Source: Rhodopirellula sp. P2 (GTDB taxonomy: Bacteria; Planctomycetota; Planctomycetia; Pirellulales; Pirellulaceae). From it: a stretch of 64,000 nucleotides of DNA. The DNA lies in NCBI RefSeq assembly GCF_028768465.1, contig NZ_CP118225.1, positions 744,001 through 808,000 on the forward strand, given 5' to 3'. Position numbers and translations under genes: made by a program. Under the pieces are notes generated by a model. The model was given only the letters and a program-made list of their open reading frames with translations, did not search any database and was not told where the DNA came from. Every line of letters begins with the position of its first letter. Positions within the stretch are counted from its first letter, which is position 1. Shown piece after piece: positions 56,213-64,000 of the stretch.

Positions 56213-57401
56213 AGCACGTCTGCATGAGTCATCGGGCATAACTCTCCAATAACGGCATGAAGATGACTTCACCAATGTCGCAGAGCTTGCTCGTCAAAGT
56301 ATTGAGTAACGTTGAGAACTTCTCCCAGGCCTCGGCGGGCATCAATTGGTATTTTAGTTTCTTCCAAAGTCGTTCAATTGAATTGAGCTCGGGACTGTAG
56401 GGCGGAAGGTGGTAGACCAGCAGACCATGAGCCGCCCAACGCTCCACGCAGGCGTTGAAAGCGTGGCTCGTATGGCACGAAGCATTGTCGAGCACCACGA
56501 CAGTCGTCTGCTCGATTGTCTCACAGAAGTCATCCATGATTTGGATCACTGTTTCAGTCGAGACATAACCTTTATGAAGGTAAGTTTGAGCATGACCGTC
56601 TTGATGCTCAAATCCGATGGCTTGAACATTCGATCCATGAGCCCCGGTCACGGGCACGTCCATCCGTTTGCCTACTGGAAGCCATCCGTAGGGGACGACG
56701 CCCTTGAGCGAAAATCCCGCCTCGTCGAAGTACACAACGTCGATCTTCGGTTCCTTGAGCAACTCGGCAAGTTCATCTTGAGCCAGTCGAAACGCCTTTT
56801 CGTCTCGTCGTTTACGAAGGCTGCGACGAAAACGCTTCCAACTCAAGTGAAACCGTTTGGCGTATCGTCGCAGCGTGTCTCGTCCAATCGACTTGCCCGT
56901 TCTCGCCCGCAAGCGAGCGATGACGGTCGCTGGCCTGGAAGGGTATCGTCTCAAGAGGTCTCGAAGAATTTCCTCCTCTTCTTCATTCAGTTTCCTCGGG
57001 CCACCCGGACGATCTTCGTCCCGAAGTGCGTCGACGCCGCCCTGTTCAAATCGTTGGATCCAATCACGAACCGTATCCCTTTTGACTCCAAAGATCTCGA
57101 CGATCTTCTCAATTTCGTAATGAGCGTCACTGAGGATGATCGCATGAGCGCGCATTCGGGTGTAGTGATGTGGATCCTCCTTCCAAAGAGCCACCAGTTC
57201 ATTGCGTTGCTGGTTGGACTGAATCTTTGCAAATACGCTTGCAGGCCGTGCCATGATTTGACTCCCGTGGTTGTCGGGAGAACTCCACCATACATTGCCG
57301 CCTGACCATCAGGCGATTTGCTAGCAAATCCAGGAGGTTCCCACTGACTCAACGCTGCAAATCAAACGCCAATTTCACCCGATCACACCTGCCGACGTGC
57401 T
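56213..57401 (-). mobile_element. IS630-family insertion sequence with TA target duplication
   Basis: The outer ends are AGCACGTCTGCA at the left (56213) and AGCACGTCGGCA read inward at the right (ending 57401). TA flanks both sides (56211-56212 and 57402-57403), the classical IS630/Tc1 target duplication. Removing the element and one TA restores the tnpC reading AAGTACTTCTATCACCTGCC of the host IS66 relic exactly. It carries one intact transposase. Confidence 0.95.
56229..57254 (-). CDS. IS630-family transposase
   Basis: The 341-residue protein has an N-terminal helix-turn-helix pair (EIEKIVEIFGVKRDTVRDWIQRF and a second winged helix) and the IS630 DDE core: Asp in VVYFDEAGFSL, Asp in VVVLDNASCHTS, and Glu in LPPYSPELNSIERLWKKLK. 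No frameshift is needed, unlike in many IS630 members. It looks intact and may be active. Confidence 0.95.
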   Translation of the reverse strand: MARPASVFAKIQSNQQRNELVALWKEDPHHYTRMRAHAIILSDAHYEIEKIVEIFGVKRDTVRDWIQRFEQGGVDALRDEDRPGGPRKLNEEEEEILRDLLRRYPSRPATVIARLRARTGKSIGRDTLRRYAKRFHLSWKRFRRSLRKRRDEKAFRLAQDELAELLKEPKIDVVYFDEAGFSLKGVVPYGWLPVGKRMDVPVTGAHGSNVQAIGFEHQDGHAQTYLHKGYVSTETVIQIMDDFCETIEQTTVVVLDNASCHTSHAFNACVERWAAHGLLVYHLPPYSPELNSIERLWKKLKYQLMPAEAWEKFSTLLNTLTSKLCDIGEVIFMPLLESYAR

Positions 57402-57403
57402 TA

Positions 57404-58184
57404 TCACCTGCCGTTCTACCGTCAGCAAGACATGTTTGGGCCAGATGATGTGCGGCGTGACTTTGAAGGCAACCTGATCGGCGACTGTTGGTCGGGTTTT
57501 CATAGGATCGAAATGCGAAGCGAATCACGTTCGCGGCGTGCTGGGCCGCTTGCGCGTCGCAAGATCGACGAGTGTCGCAGCGCGTTCCCCATCCAAGTGG
57601 CGAAACTTGAGTCGCTGATTCGAGTGCTTTATGACGTGGAAGATCAATGCAAACAACTTGCTGAGCCCGAGAAACTTTCGCGACGCCAGAGCCTGTCACG
57701 TCATGTTCTCGATCAGGTCGAATCTTATCTTTCCAGTGAAGCGGTGTAGTCACCGAAGGTGCTTCCCAAAAGCAAATTTAAGATGACGGCGGCCTATGTG
57801 CGCCGTCACTGGGAGGCGTTGGGTGGCGTTACCGAAGACGCACCGATCCAATTGGACAACAATGACTGCGAGCAGTTGATGAAGCGGGTGGCGACGGGTC
57901 GCAAGAACTGGATGCTCAAAGACTCGGTGGCCACGGGCGAACGAGCAGCCAACTTACTGACGATCATTGACAGTGCGATCCGCAACGACTTGGACGTCCG
58001 AGCGTACACGGATGATGTCCTGCGGCATTCGCTCTCCGGGGACACCGACTGGTAGTCGATGATGCCCCATGCTTGGAAAGCAGAACATCCTGAGTCAATC
58101 CGGCAGTGTCGCCAAGAAGAGCGCCGCCAGGCGGCCGACCGCAAGAAAACCGGCCGTGCCCGCCGCCGAACTCGCAAAAAGTAG
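57404..58184 (+). pseudogene. IS66 tnpC remnant, 3' part with core deletion
   Basis: After the IS630 the tnpC sequence resumes with HLPFYRQQDMF but jumps straight to GPDDVRRDFEGNLIGDCWSGF, so about 110 residues of the catalytic core are deleted. A TAG near 57747 and another at the end of GDTDW (58053) interrupt the rest. The conserved NNDCEQLMKRVATGRKNW stretch is still readable. Confidence 0.8.
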
Positions 58185-58275
58185 TCAACCCCAAGCATCC
58201 AAACGGTGCCGGTGTAGGGTTACGCTGCACTGAGAAAATCAGCGAAAGCCGGCTCAGAGAATGCTTATTTAAGAT

Positions 58276-59604
58276 CTAAATCGCTATCTCATCACGAGCG
58301 CAACCGACGCGAAAAAGACGCAGCGTCACTGCTAACAAAATCACCGGAAGGAAAATCAGAAAGAGACGCTGCACAAAGCCGGTCCCGACACCACCGTCAA
58401 ATAACAATAAGGCTAAGACCCAGCCCATCGTAGCACGCCATGGTGAGCCTCGAACATTCTGGAACGCACTGTCGAAAACCGCTGCAGTAAGTCCCGAAAT
58501 CAGCCCGCCGAAAAGGATGCCCCATCCGCCAAAGTTAACATACCAGCTGCCAATAGTGGTAACCGGCCACCCATTTACAACGTTGGGGTAATAGACCTGT
58601 CGAAACCATTTTCCGACATGAAAAGATTCTTTGTCTGAATACAGTTGCCTCGGGATCCAACTCAGCATGCCATTAATGAAGTCCTTGCCGTCGCGAAAGT
58701 CAAACCTATCACCAGCATCACGAAGAGCAAGCATGAAAGCATCGAATTGAGTGAAATGCAAAGAGGTTGATATGTCCAGCCAGAACGATTGGTCTCTATC
58801 AGTTTCCCGCTCCGCAACCGTCGCCACTGAAAAATTGCGATGGGCTTTAAGACCTTGCAGACCTGCAGCCACGATGAGAGCTAAAGCAACGATGTAGCGT
58901 AACTTCATACTCGAAACGGAAAAGTGCCAGCCGCCAGCGAGAGCGATCACAAGCATTGCAATATTGTATCGATTGCCCCAGAAATAGTTACATGCAAGGT
59001 TAGTTGCGAGCAAAACAACCGAAGCACTCATAAATAGAATCCTATTTTTGGTTTTGCCCCTTGTTTTGATGAGTTTTGCGAATGAGACGAAAGCCAGACT
59101 TGCGAAAATAGCTCCAACGACAGAAATCTCTCGAACCACATAAAACCCAGACAGTTCCTTCTCAATTTTGACATTGTACATGAATCGGGCGATCGATCCT
59201 GCGTTCGAGATCAAGCGACCAGTGGCAAGCAATCCTATGCCCGTCGTGAATATCGTCACGAGAAGCAAAATGTTTAGACTAGAGTTCGAAGGTGGATGCG
59301 GAAACAGATTCCCAAGAGTTGCCATAGGTCGAATCATCAGCATATGGGTGATCGAAAACACCAAAATCCAGACGGACGCGGCGACTAGAGCAATGCCGAC
59401 GAGTACCCATTCCTCGCTTTCGAAGTACTCATAGGGAAATGGTCGGTCGAACCCGAAAAAGAAGATCACTGGCCTCACAAATACTTGAGGGATCAGGATC
59501 CCAAGCACTGCGGAAGCTGCGATGTTGCCAGCTTTGATAAATCGCAGGAAAAAGAAGAGTAGAAAAGAGACTCCGAACGCCCAGGTAAGTAATGCAAGCA
59601 CCAT
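58276..59604 (-). CDS. Wzy-like polysaccharide polymerase
   Basis: The 442-residue protein has about eleven membrane helices with one long loop between about residues 265 and 350 that contains charged and aromatic residues (FDAFMLALRDAGDRFDFRDGKDF). This is the layout of O-antigen/oligosaccharide polymerases. Short sequence motifs are too weak for certainty. It lies 6 nt downstream of a GT4 gene on the same strand, and the IS66 relic begins just after its stop. It would join repeat units on the outer face of the membrane. Confidence 0.72.
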   Translation of the reverse strand: MVLALLTWAFGVSFLLFFFLRFIKAGNIAASAVLGILIPQVFVRPVIFFFGFDRPFPYEYFESEEWVLVGIALVAASVWILVFSITHMLMIRPMATLGNLFPHPPSNSSLNILLLVTIFTTGIGLLATGRLISNAGSIARFMYNVKIEKELSGFYVVREISVVGAIFASLAFVSFAKLIKTRGKTKNRILFMSASVVLLATNLACNYFWGNRYNIAMLVIALAGGWHFSVSSMKLRYIVALALIVAAGLQGLKAHRNFSVATVAERETDRDQSFWLDISTSLHFTQFDAFMLALRDAGDRFDFRDGKDFINGMLSWIPRQLYSDKESFHVGKWFRQVYYPNVVNGWPVTTIGSWYVNFGGWGILFGGLISGLTAAVFDSAFQNVRGSPWRATMGWVLALLLFDGGVGTGFVQRLFLIFLPVILLAVTLRLFRVGCARDEIAI

Positions 59605-59610
59605 ATACTT

Positions 59611-60828
59611 CTACTCCCCAGTTTTTCTATAGATGTTTAGAAGCGAATCGACGTGGTCTTTCACGGAGTTCCCGTAAGCTTCACGATTGTTATATGCGTT
59701 GATTGAGAGTTCTTTTGCGAACGCCGGAGTTAGTTGTTTCAGCACGTCTGTGAGCTTTTCTCGTTCCGTGTAGATCAGGCCTGTCTTTTCATGTTCAATC
59801 TGCTCGGCAGCAGCATTCCAGTTGGCCACGATAACGGGCAAGCCTTTCGAAAGTGCCTCCATCGACACCAGCGGCTGGCCTTCGTACCAGAGGCTTGGGA
59901 AGACCAATGCCCGAGCTTGGGACATCCAGTGTGTGACTTCGTCCGTGTTCACCCAACCCAGTAGTTCAGCATTTGGGTTTTCCTGGCGGATCGCATCTTC
60001 TTGCGATCCTTTCCCAAGGAAAACTGCACGAACACCAGCATCACGAGCAGCCTTCGCGAAATCAACGCAGCCCTTCTCTGGCGAAAGTCTGCCTACATAT
60101 AGGAAGACGTCATTGTCTTCTGCCTTGGTCCTGCCAGCAGTTGGGTCAATCGCGATTGGGTTTGCAAGGTGATGCAAAGTCGCCGCCTTTGGTAAGTACG
60201 GCCGCATTACTTCCAACTGGGTTTGCGAGATATATACGATATCCCGCAATGCTCGAGGTAGTCGCCCCATGCCTTGCAATATAGCATGTCGGGCCACGCG
60301 AAATATTTTGTGAGCGCCATGGCGAGAATCGCAGTTCGTACATAGGCACCTCACCCCCATCCCGCGGCGTTTGCAAATTTCCTGACGTTGGTAATCGTAG
60401 AATCCGCCGTTTGGACATGCTAAGAAGTATTCGTGCATTGTGTAAACGTGTGGCAACTTCCCGCTAACGAAAGCCGGCCCGAAAGCTGGTGACAACCCGC
60501 GAGAAAAACTATGCCCGTGGAGAATAGTATGATCGGGATCTGCGTCTTCTATTAGTCTCGTCAGCACGCTTGCGACTTCTCGATTCCAAAGACCTCGCAG
60601 CATTGCAGCGGCGCGGTTCTTGTCTTCTGAAATGTCTGGTTGATTCAGGCAGACCACCTCTACGCCAGCCTGCTTTAGGCTTTCATCGACAGGTCCGATG
60701 GCGGCAAAATAGGTGACACGTCGTCCGGTTACTGCCAATCCCTTCGCTTCATCAATGGCCACCTTCGAGACGCCACCATTAATGTAGGCGTGGTCGGTTA
60801 CGAGGATTACGTGTTCTATCTCTGGCAT
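59611..60828 (-). CDS. GT4-family glycosyltransferase
   Basis: The protein begins VILVTDHAYINGGVSKVAIDEAKGL and has the GT4 donor-binding part NDVFLYVGRLSPEKGCVDFAKA and ALVFPSLWYEGQPLVSMEALSKGLPV. A Cys cluster in the middle (CPNGGFYDYQRQEICKRRGMGVRCLCTNC, residues about 140-170) is a known variable insert of some members and may bind zinc. The start was set at ATG 60828 because the conserved Rossmann strand follows at once; ATG 60897 would add 23 residues. It is paired with the Wzy-like gene. Confidence 0.87.
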   Translation of the reverse strand: MPEIEHVILVTDHAYINGGVSKVAIDEAKGLAVTGRRVTYFAAIGPVDESLKQAGVEVVCLNQPDISEDKNRAAAMLRGLWNREVASVLTRLIEDADPDHTILHGHSFSRGLSPAFGPAFVSGKLPHVYTMHEYFLACPNGGFYDYQRQEICKRRGMGVRCLCTNCDSRHGAHKIFRVARHAILQGMGRLPRALRDIVYISQTQLEVMRPYLPKAATLHHLANPIAIDPTAGRTKAEDNDVFLYVGRLSPEKGCVDFAKAARDAGVRAVFLGKGSQEDAIRQENPNAELLGWVNTDEVTHWMSQARALVFPSLWYEGQPLVSMEALSKGLPVIVANWNAAAEQIEHEKTGLIYTEREKLTDVLKQLTPAFAKELSINAYNNREAYGNSVKDHVDSLLNIYRKTGE

Positions 60829-61043
60829 TGGTGGTGATTCCGATGGAAGTGCCGCAAAAAAGACAAGTGAAGACGGAAGCCGCCTCAAGGACGGCATGGA
60901 TAATTACTTGTCTGCACTCGTTGAGACCAGGTCTTGGTTGGCTGGGTCAATCGCAATAGCGCCCATGGTGGCGAGCAGGCACAGGAAGCCACTGAGCGAC
61001 GCAGTGTAATTTGAATGGAGGCTGGTATCAATGCATCTGGAGT

Positions 61044-61560
61044 GCAACCGTTCACCAGAATCGTTGCAGGCTCGGGGGTAGCTTGGTGGGTCTTGTTTCG
61101 TTTGACTCAACGGAGGAGATTCGATGTCCCGTCCCGAAACCGTCGATTATTTGCAACAGCGAGTCCAGTGAACTGATCCCGTCAACATTCACTGTTCCCC
61201 TGCTCTTTCAAAACGAAGGAGTTTCGCAGCGGTCCTTCTTAGATTGAATGAAACGCACTCAGCGAGACGCCTCATTACCCCCCCTTCACAGGGGCAACTT
61301 CCGGCAACTACGCTTGGCCGCTCCGGCAACGAATCGCGTGGACTTCGATGCCGAGCAGGCTGGACGCGCGCGGGCCTCTCTACCGTTGGCCGGCACCACC
61401 GTCTAACTGCCCGGTGGTGTTTAGATCCGCGTGGAGATGCCTGCCGATTTTGCGGTAAGCCGTCACGATGAGGCCCGGATATGAGTGGATTGCCCACTGC
61501 CACGATCATCTATCTTTGGACTGATCCGATCGACTTAGGAACGACGGATAAACAATCCTC
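61044..61560 (+). mobile_element. Short relic of an IS66-family element (left end, tnpA, tnpB start)
   Basis: GCAACCGTTCACCAGAATCG at 61044 matches the IS66 left end. A tnpA-like start (SRPETVDYLQQRVQ, then a stop) follows near 61124, then NEGVSQRSF, LPGGV and IRVEMPAD in different frames. Near 61481 comes a tnpB start (SGLPTATIIYLWTDPIDL). The rest is missing. Confidence 0.75.
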
Positions 61561-61717
61561 ACTACATCGTTTACAACTCGATTGGTCGTAGCGGTGGACG
61601 GCACTACTCAGAGCGGAATTCCCTACGAAAAGTTGATGGCGGAACAGTCTTAACGGGAAGGTAAGTATTTCAGCCTGACGATCGGACTGGATTCAATGAA
61701 AACGCTCGTATTTCATG

Positions 61718-62848
61718 TTATTCGAATTCGATCGAACTTAGGTAGTCAAGCGAGAAGTGTGAACGGACAGAGTTGTAAAAATGCTCGATGAAGTCAGAGA
61801 CGCCTCGCGTGGCTTTCTCATGGGTTTCGTATTATTCGTCATGAACTTCTACCGTCTTGTAGCTTTTGAAGAAGAAATCCATTGGAGCATTGTCGTAGCA
61901 ATTGCCTAGGTTGCTCATGCTCTGAATCAACTTGCGTTGGCCTATTCGTTGGCGGAACAGACCGCTGGCATACTGGGATCCGCGATCGCGGTGAGCGACC
62001 ACCTCCGGACTTGGATTGCGAAACGTGATGGCATCGCTGAGTGCAGCGACGACGAACTAAGAGTCAATCGTTCGACTGGTTTTCCAACCAATGATTTTGC
62101 GAGAATGCAGGTCAAAGACGGCGGTAAGGTAGGTGCCCCCTTCTTTCGTTGGGATGTACATGATGCCCGTCAGCCAGACTTCATTAGTCGTTTTGGTGTT
62201 GAAGTTTTGGTTCAATAGGTTCGGTGCAGTTAGATGATCGGAGTCGGTGATAGAGATGCAGAGCTTTGCGCGGCGATTCGCTGCAATTCCGGCTGCTCCA
62301 ATGTACTTGGCGACTGTGTTGAGGCAACAAGAAACGCCCCTTCGAAGTAGCCCTTGGTGAACTCTTGGGCTGCCATAGGCATCCTGGTGTTTCTTCGAAT
62401 TGATCTCGATGATCGCGTCGGTGACTTCTGCTTGCCGTATTTTAGCCTTTGAGGATGGCCTGCCAACACTCTAATAAGAAACCCGACGTGAAACCTCCAG
62501 CACTCGACAGAGCACCGTAACCGGCCAACGATCACGGTGCTCGGAGATGAACTTCAATCTCAGTTGCTTTCCTCTGCGAAGAACGCCGTCGTTTTCTTAT
62601 AGGTTTCGCTCCATTTTGATCTATCGATATTCTTCTTGCAGTCGCTCCAGATCGTCTTCCACTGAGTTGTTGCTGGCGCTATCCGCCTCGAAGGAACCGT
62701 CTCTCTCGAGGGCTTTTCTCCATTTTCTGAGCATGCTGTCACGCACTCCCACGTCCCTGGCAAATTGAGCGTGGAGCATCCGCTGCTCGATGATCTTCTT
62801 GACGGTGGCGATCTTAAATTCGCGGGTGTATGTTCGACGTTGGTCCAT
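61718..62848 (-). pseudogene. Decayed IS3-family element (orfA fragment and broken orfB)
   Basis: The orfA frame at 62621-62848 encodes YTREFKIATVKKIIEQRML and GVRDSMLRKWRKALE, the IS3-type helix-turn-helix. The orfB frame below it is readable as YGSPRVHQGLLRRGVSCCLNT, then WLTGIMYIPTKEGGTYLTAV, HRDRGSQYASGLF and GNCYDNAPMDFFFKSYKT. At least two in-frame stops (SRTIDS-stop, HDE-stop) interrupt orfB. The first catalytic Asp appears as Gly and the Glu as Asp, so it is inactive. Confidence 0.85.
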
Positions 62849-62933
62849 GAATCGTTCCTCCTGTCAGCAGAGTCTGACATGCGCCGTACCACTGCCAACT
62901 TTTCGTGGGGAACTCCATGCTGTTCTATTTTGC

Positions 62934-64000
62934 CTAGAACAGGATTCCGTCAGTGATGACTTCATCGACGGAATCTGCCCACCAAGATTCATCGTCGTGC
63001 TCAGCAACACTGGCCACCAATTGGTCTAACCCATTAAGTTTATTGATGACCATCAGGGCATCCAGGGCCGTGATGGAACCGTCACCATTGACATCCAGTC
63101 GGGACAATTCCACGCTGAGGGGTTCCCCTTCAGCTCCATCGGCAGGACTGTTCATATAATTGATCACCCGCAGGGCATCCGACGCAGTCACGGAACCGTC
63201 AGCGTTGGTGTCTTCTTTCTCCATCTGGTCGGTCGCTACACGGGCGTTGTAAGAGGAAGCTGAACCAGTTGGCGGGCTCAGCGATACCGAAGCAAGTTCC
63301 TGCAATTCGATGTGGTTGAGCACCCGATTGTAGATCCGTGCGTCATCGATCAAACCGGCGTAGTGACTCGACGTACCGCCCACATTCACACCGCCACCGG
63401 CACCGTCGCTGAAGCGAGTGCCGCCGTCGGCACGTCCGAGCGTGGCGTTGTTGTGGGCCGTGATGGCAGCCAGTGCCGCCCCGGTGGTCTCCGCAGCCCC
63501 GTTGAGCTGCAAGCGGATTTCGCCAGCGACCGCATCAAAGACCAACGAAGCGTGGTTCCACTGATCAGCCACGACGTTGGAGGCCGAAAGCCACGTTCCT
63601 CCCCAACCATCCAGCACACTCCAGCCACCGGCGAGCAACTGACCGTTCTCAAGATATATGTTGAGTCCCCGTACTGTCCCACCTTCCTGGTAGATCACCT
63701 GACGACCGGTGCCATTCAGGTTCGTTGGGTAGAACCAAAACGCGACCGTCCGCTCAGTTGTGGTCCGGTTGTCGATGTCCACCGACTGGGCCACCGTCAT
63801 GACCTGATCCGTTCCAGAGAACTGAACCGAGCTATTGCCCAGGCCACCGGAAACAATCGTCGCGCCAACCAACGTGCCGTCATCGGCGGCGCTGCCCTCA
63901 GGGGCACTGTCCAGAGTATTGCCTTCAAATCCCCAGTGCGTGACCAGGCCCAAGGCGAGATTTCCAGGAGAAGTTGGTGTTTGAGAGTCGAGTTCCTGCA
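62934..64000 (-). CDS. C-terminal part of a LamG/dockerin-type surface protein (cut by window edge)
   Basis: The frame is open to the window end, so the start lies outside. The visible 355 residues contain a LamG-like concanavalin fold (residues about 20-230 of the visible part: THWGFEGNTLDSAPEGSA, FWFYPTNLNG, IDDARIYNRVL). Two dockerin-type calcium loops (DTNADGSVTASDALRVIN, DVNGDGSITALDALMVIN) follow. It ends with an acidic tail. The dockerin pair resembles that of the subtilase at 50.6 kb, suggesting a shared mode of cell-surface attachment. A TTG at 63953 is not a convincing start. Confidence 0.85.
   Translation of the reverse strand, partial: QELDSQTPTSPGNLALGLVTHWGFEGNTLDSAPEGSAADDGTLVGATIVSGGLGNSSVQFSGTDQVMTVAQSVDIDNRTTTERTVAFWFYPTNLNGTGRQVIYQEGGTVRGLNIYLENGQLLAGGWSVLDGWGGTWLSASNVVADQWNHASLVFDAVAGEIRLQLNGAAETTGAALAAITAHNNATLGRADGGTRFSDGAGGGVNVGGTSSHYAGLIDDARIYNRVLNHIELQELASVSLSPPTGSASSYNARVATDQMEKEDTNADGSVTASDALRVINYMNSPADGAEGEPLSVELSRLDVNGDGSITALDALMVINKLNGLDQLVASVAEHDDESWWADSVDEVITDGILF

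Larger units (their letters stand above)
55500..58223 (+). mobile_element. Decayed IS66-family element interrupted by IS630
   Basis: A tnpB fragment joined to tnpC, then an IS630 element, then the rest of tnpC and a recognisable right end (GTAACCCTACACCGGCACC on the minus strand, ending near 58223). tnpA and the left end are missing. It begins within about 65 bases of the subtilase stop. It is related to, but clearly diverged from, the intact IS66 at 47.7 kb, so it entered earlier. Confidence 0.85.

Noticed and set aside
62621-62848. Intact small DNA-binding protein
   Set aside because: It is the orfA piece of an IS3 element whose orfB is broken by stops.

Overview
The window looks like chromosomal DNA of a marine planctomycete close to Rhodopirellula. 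The evidence is a secreted protein with an LEPR-XLL-like N-terminus and dockerin-type C-terminal repeats, an SHD1-type protein, an M50/HlyD membrane cluster, PUFA-synthase-like lipid megasynthase genes, several sulfotransferases, and short GC-rich palindromic repeats between genes. No rRNA, tRNA or CRISPR array was recognised.

Layout. 1-9.2 kb: the tail of an unidentified gene, a LarA-like racemase/epimerase, a two-gene signalling pair (response regulator fused to an ATPase domain, then a hybrid histidine kinase), RecQ, and a DUF3467-like protein. 9.3-14.7 kb: a minus-strand cluster of three membrane genes (GAF+HlyD, a periplasmic adaptor, and a PqqD-like/M50/HlyD fusion). 14.8-17.6 kb: translation genes rplM-rpsI-infA, followed by a 32-residue very basic protein too short for routine gene calling and a FabZ-like dehydratase. 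17.6-18.75 kb: gene-free, full of palindromes, including a 341-bp element with inverted ends. 18.75-26.3 kb: housekeeping and unknown genes (glgC, ferredoxin-NADP reductase, SHD1 protein, protoporphyrinogen oxidase, RRM protein, unknown membrane-anchored protein).

26.4-39.4 kb is a secondary-lipid locus. It holds a 2935-residue megasynthase (thioester reductase, KS, degenerate KS/CLF, AT, two ACPs, KR, DH), a Rieske oxygenase 3 nt downstream, a FabL-type reductase overlapping that, and a divergent radical SAM protein. The chain would be built on the ACPs, reduced and dehydrated by KR/DH and probably the FabL-like enzyme, released by the reductase domain and oxidised by the Rieske enzyme. The product cannot be read from sequence.

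39.7-64 kb is a surface-polysaccharide and cell-surface region, visibly more AT-rich in its central genes and heavily hit by insertion sequences. A lipid-linked sugar transferase, a GT4 glycosyltransferase, three sulfotransferases and a flippase are chained by 4-nt start/stop overlaps. A Wzy-like polymerase and a second GT4 lie further on in the opposite direction, and together these suggest a sulfated exopolysaccharide. Between them sit an apparently complete IS66 element, a 1620-residue secreted subtilase with three near-identical 804-bp lectin-like modules, and an IS66 relic interrupted by an intact IS630 element with a TA duplication. Relics of further IS66, IS3 and IS1182-like elements follow. 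The window ends inside a LamG/dockerin-type surface protein.
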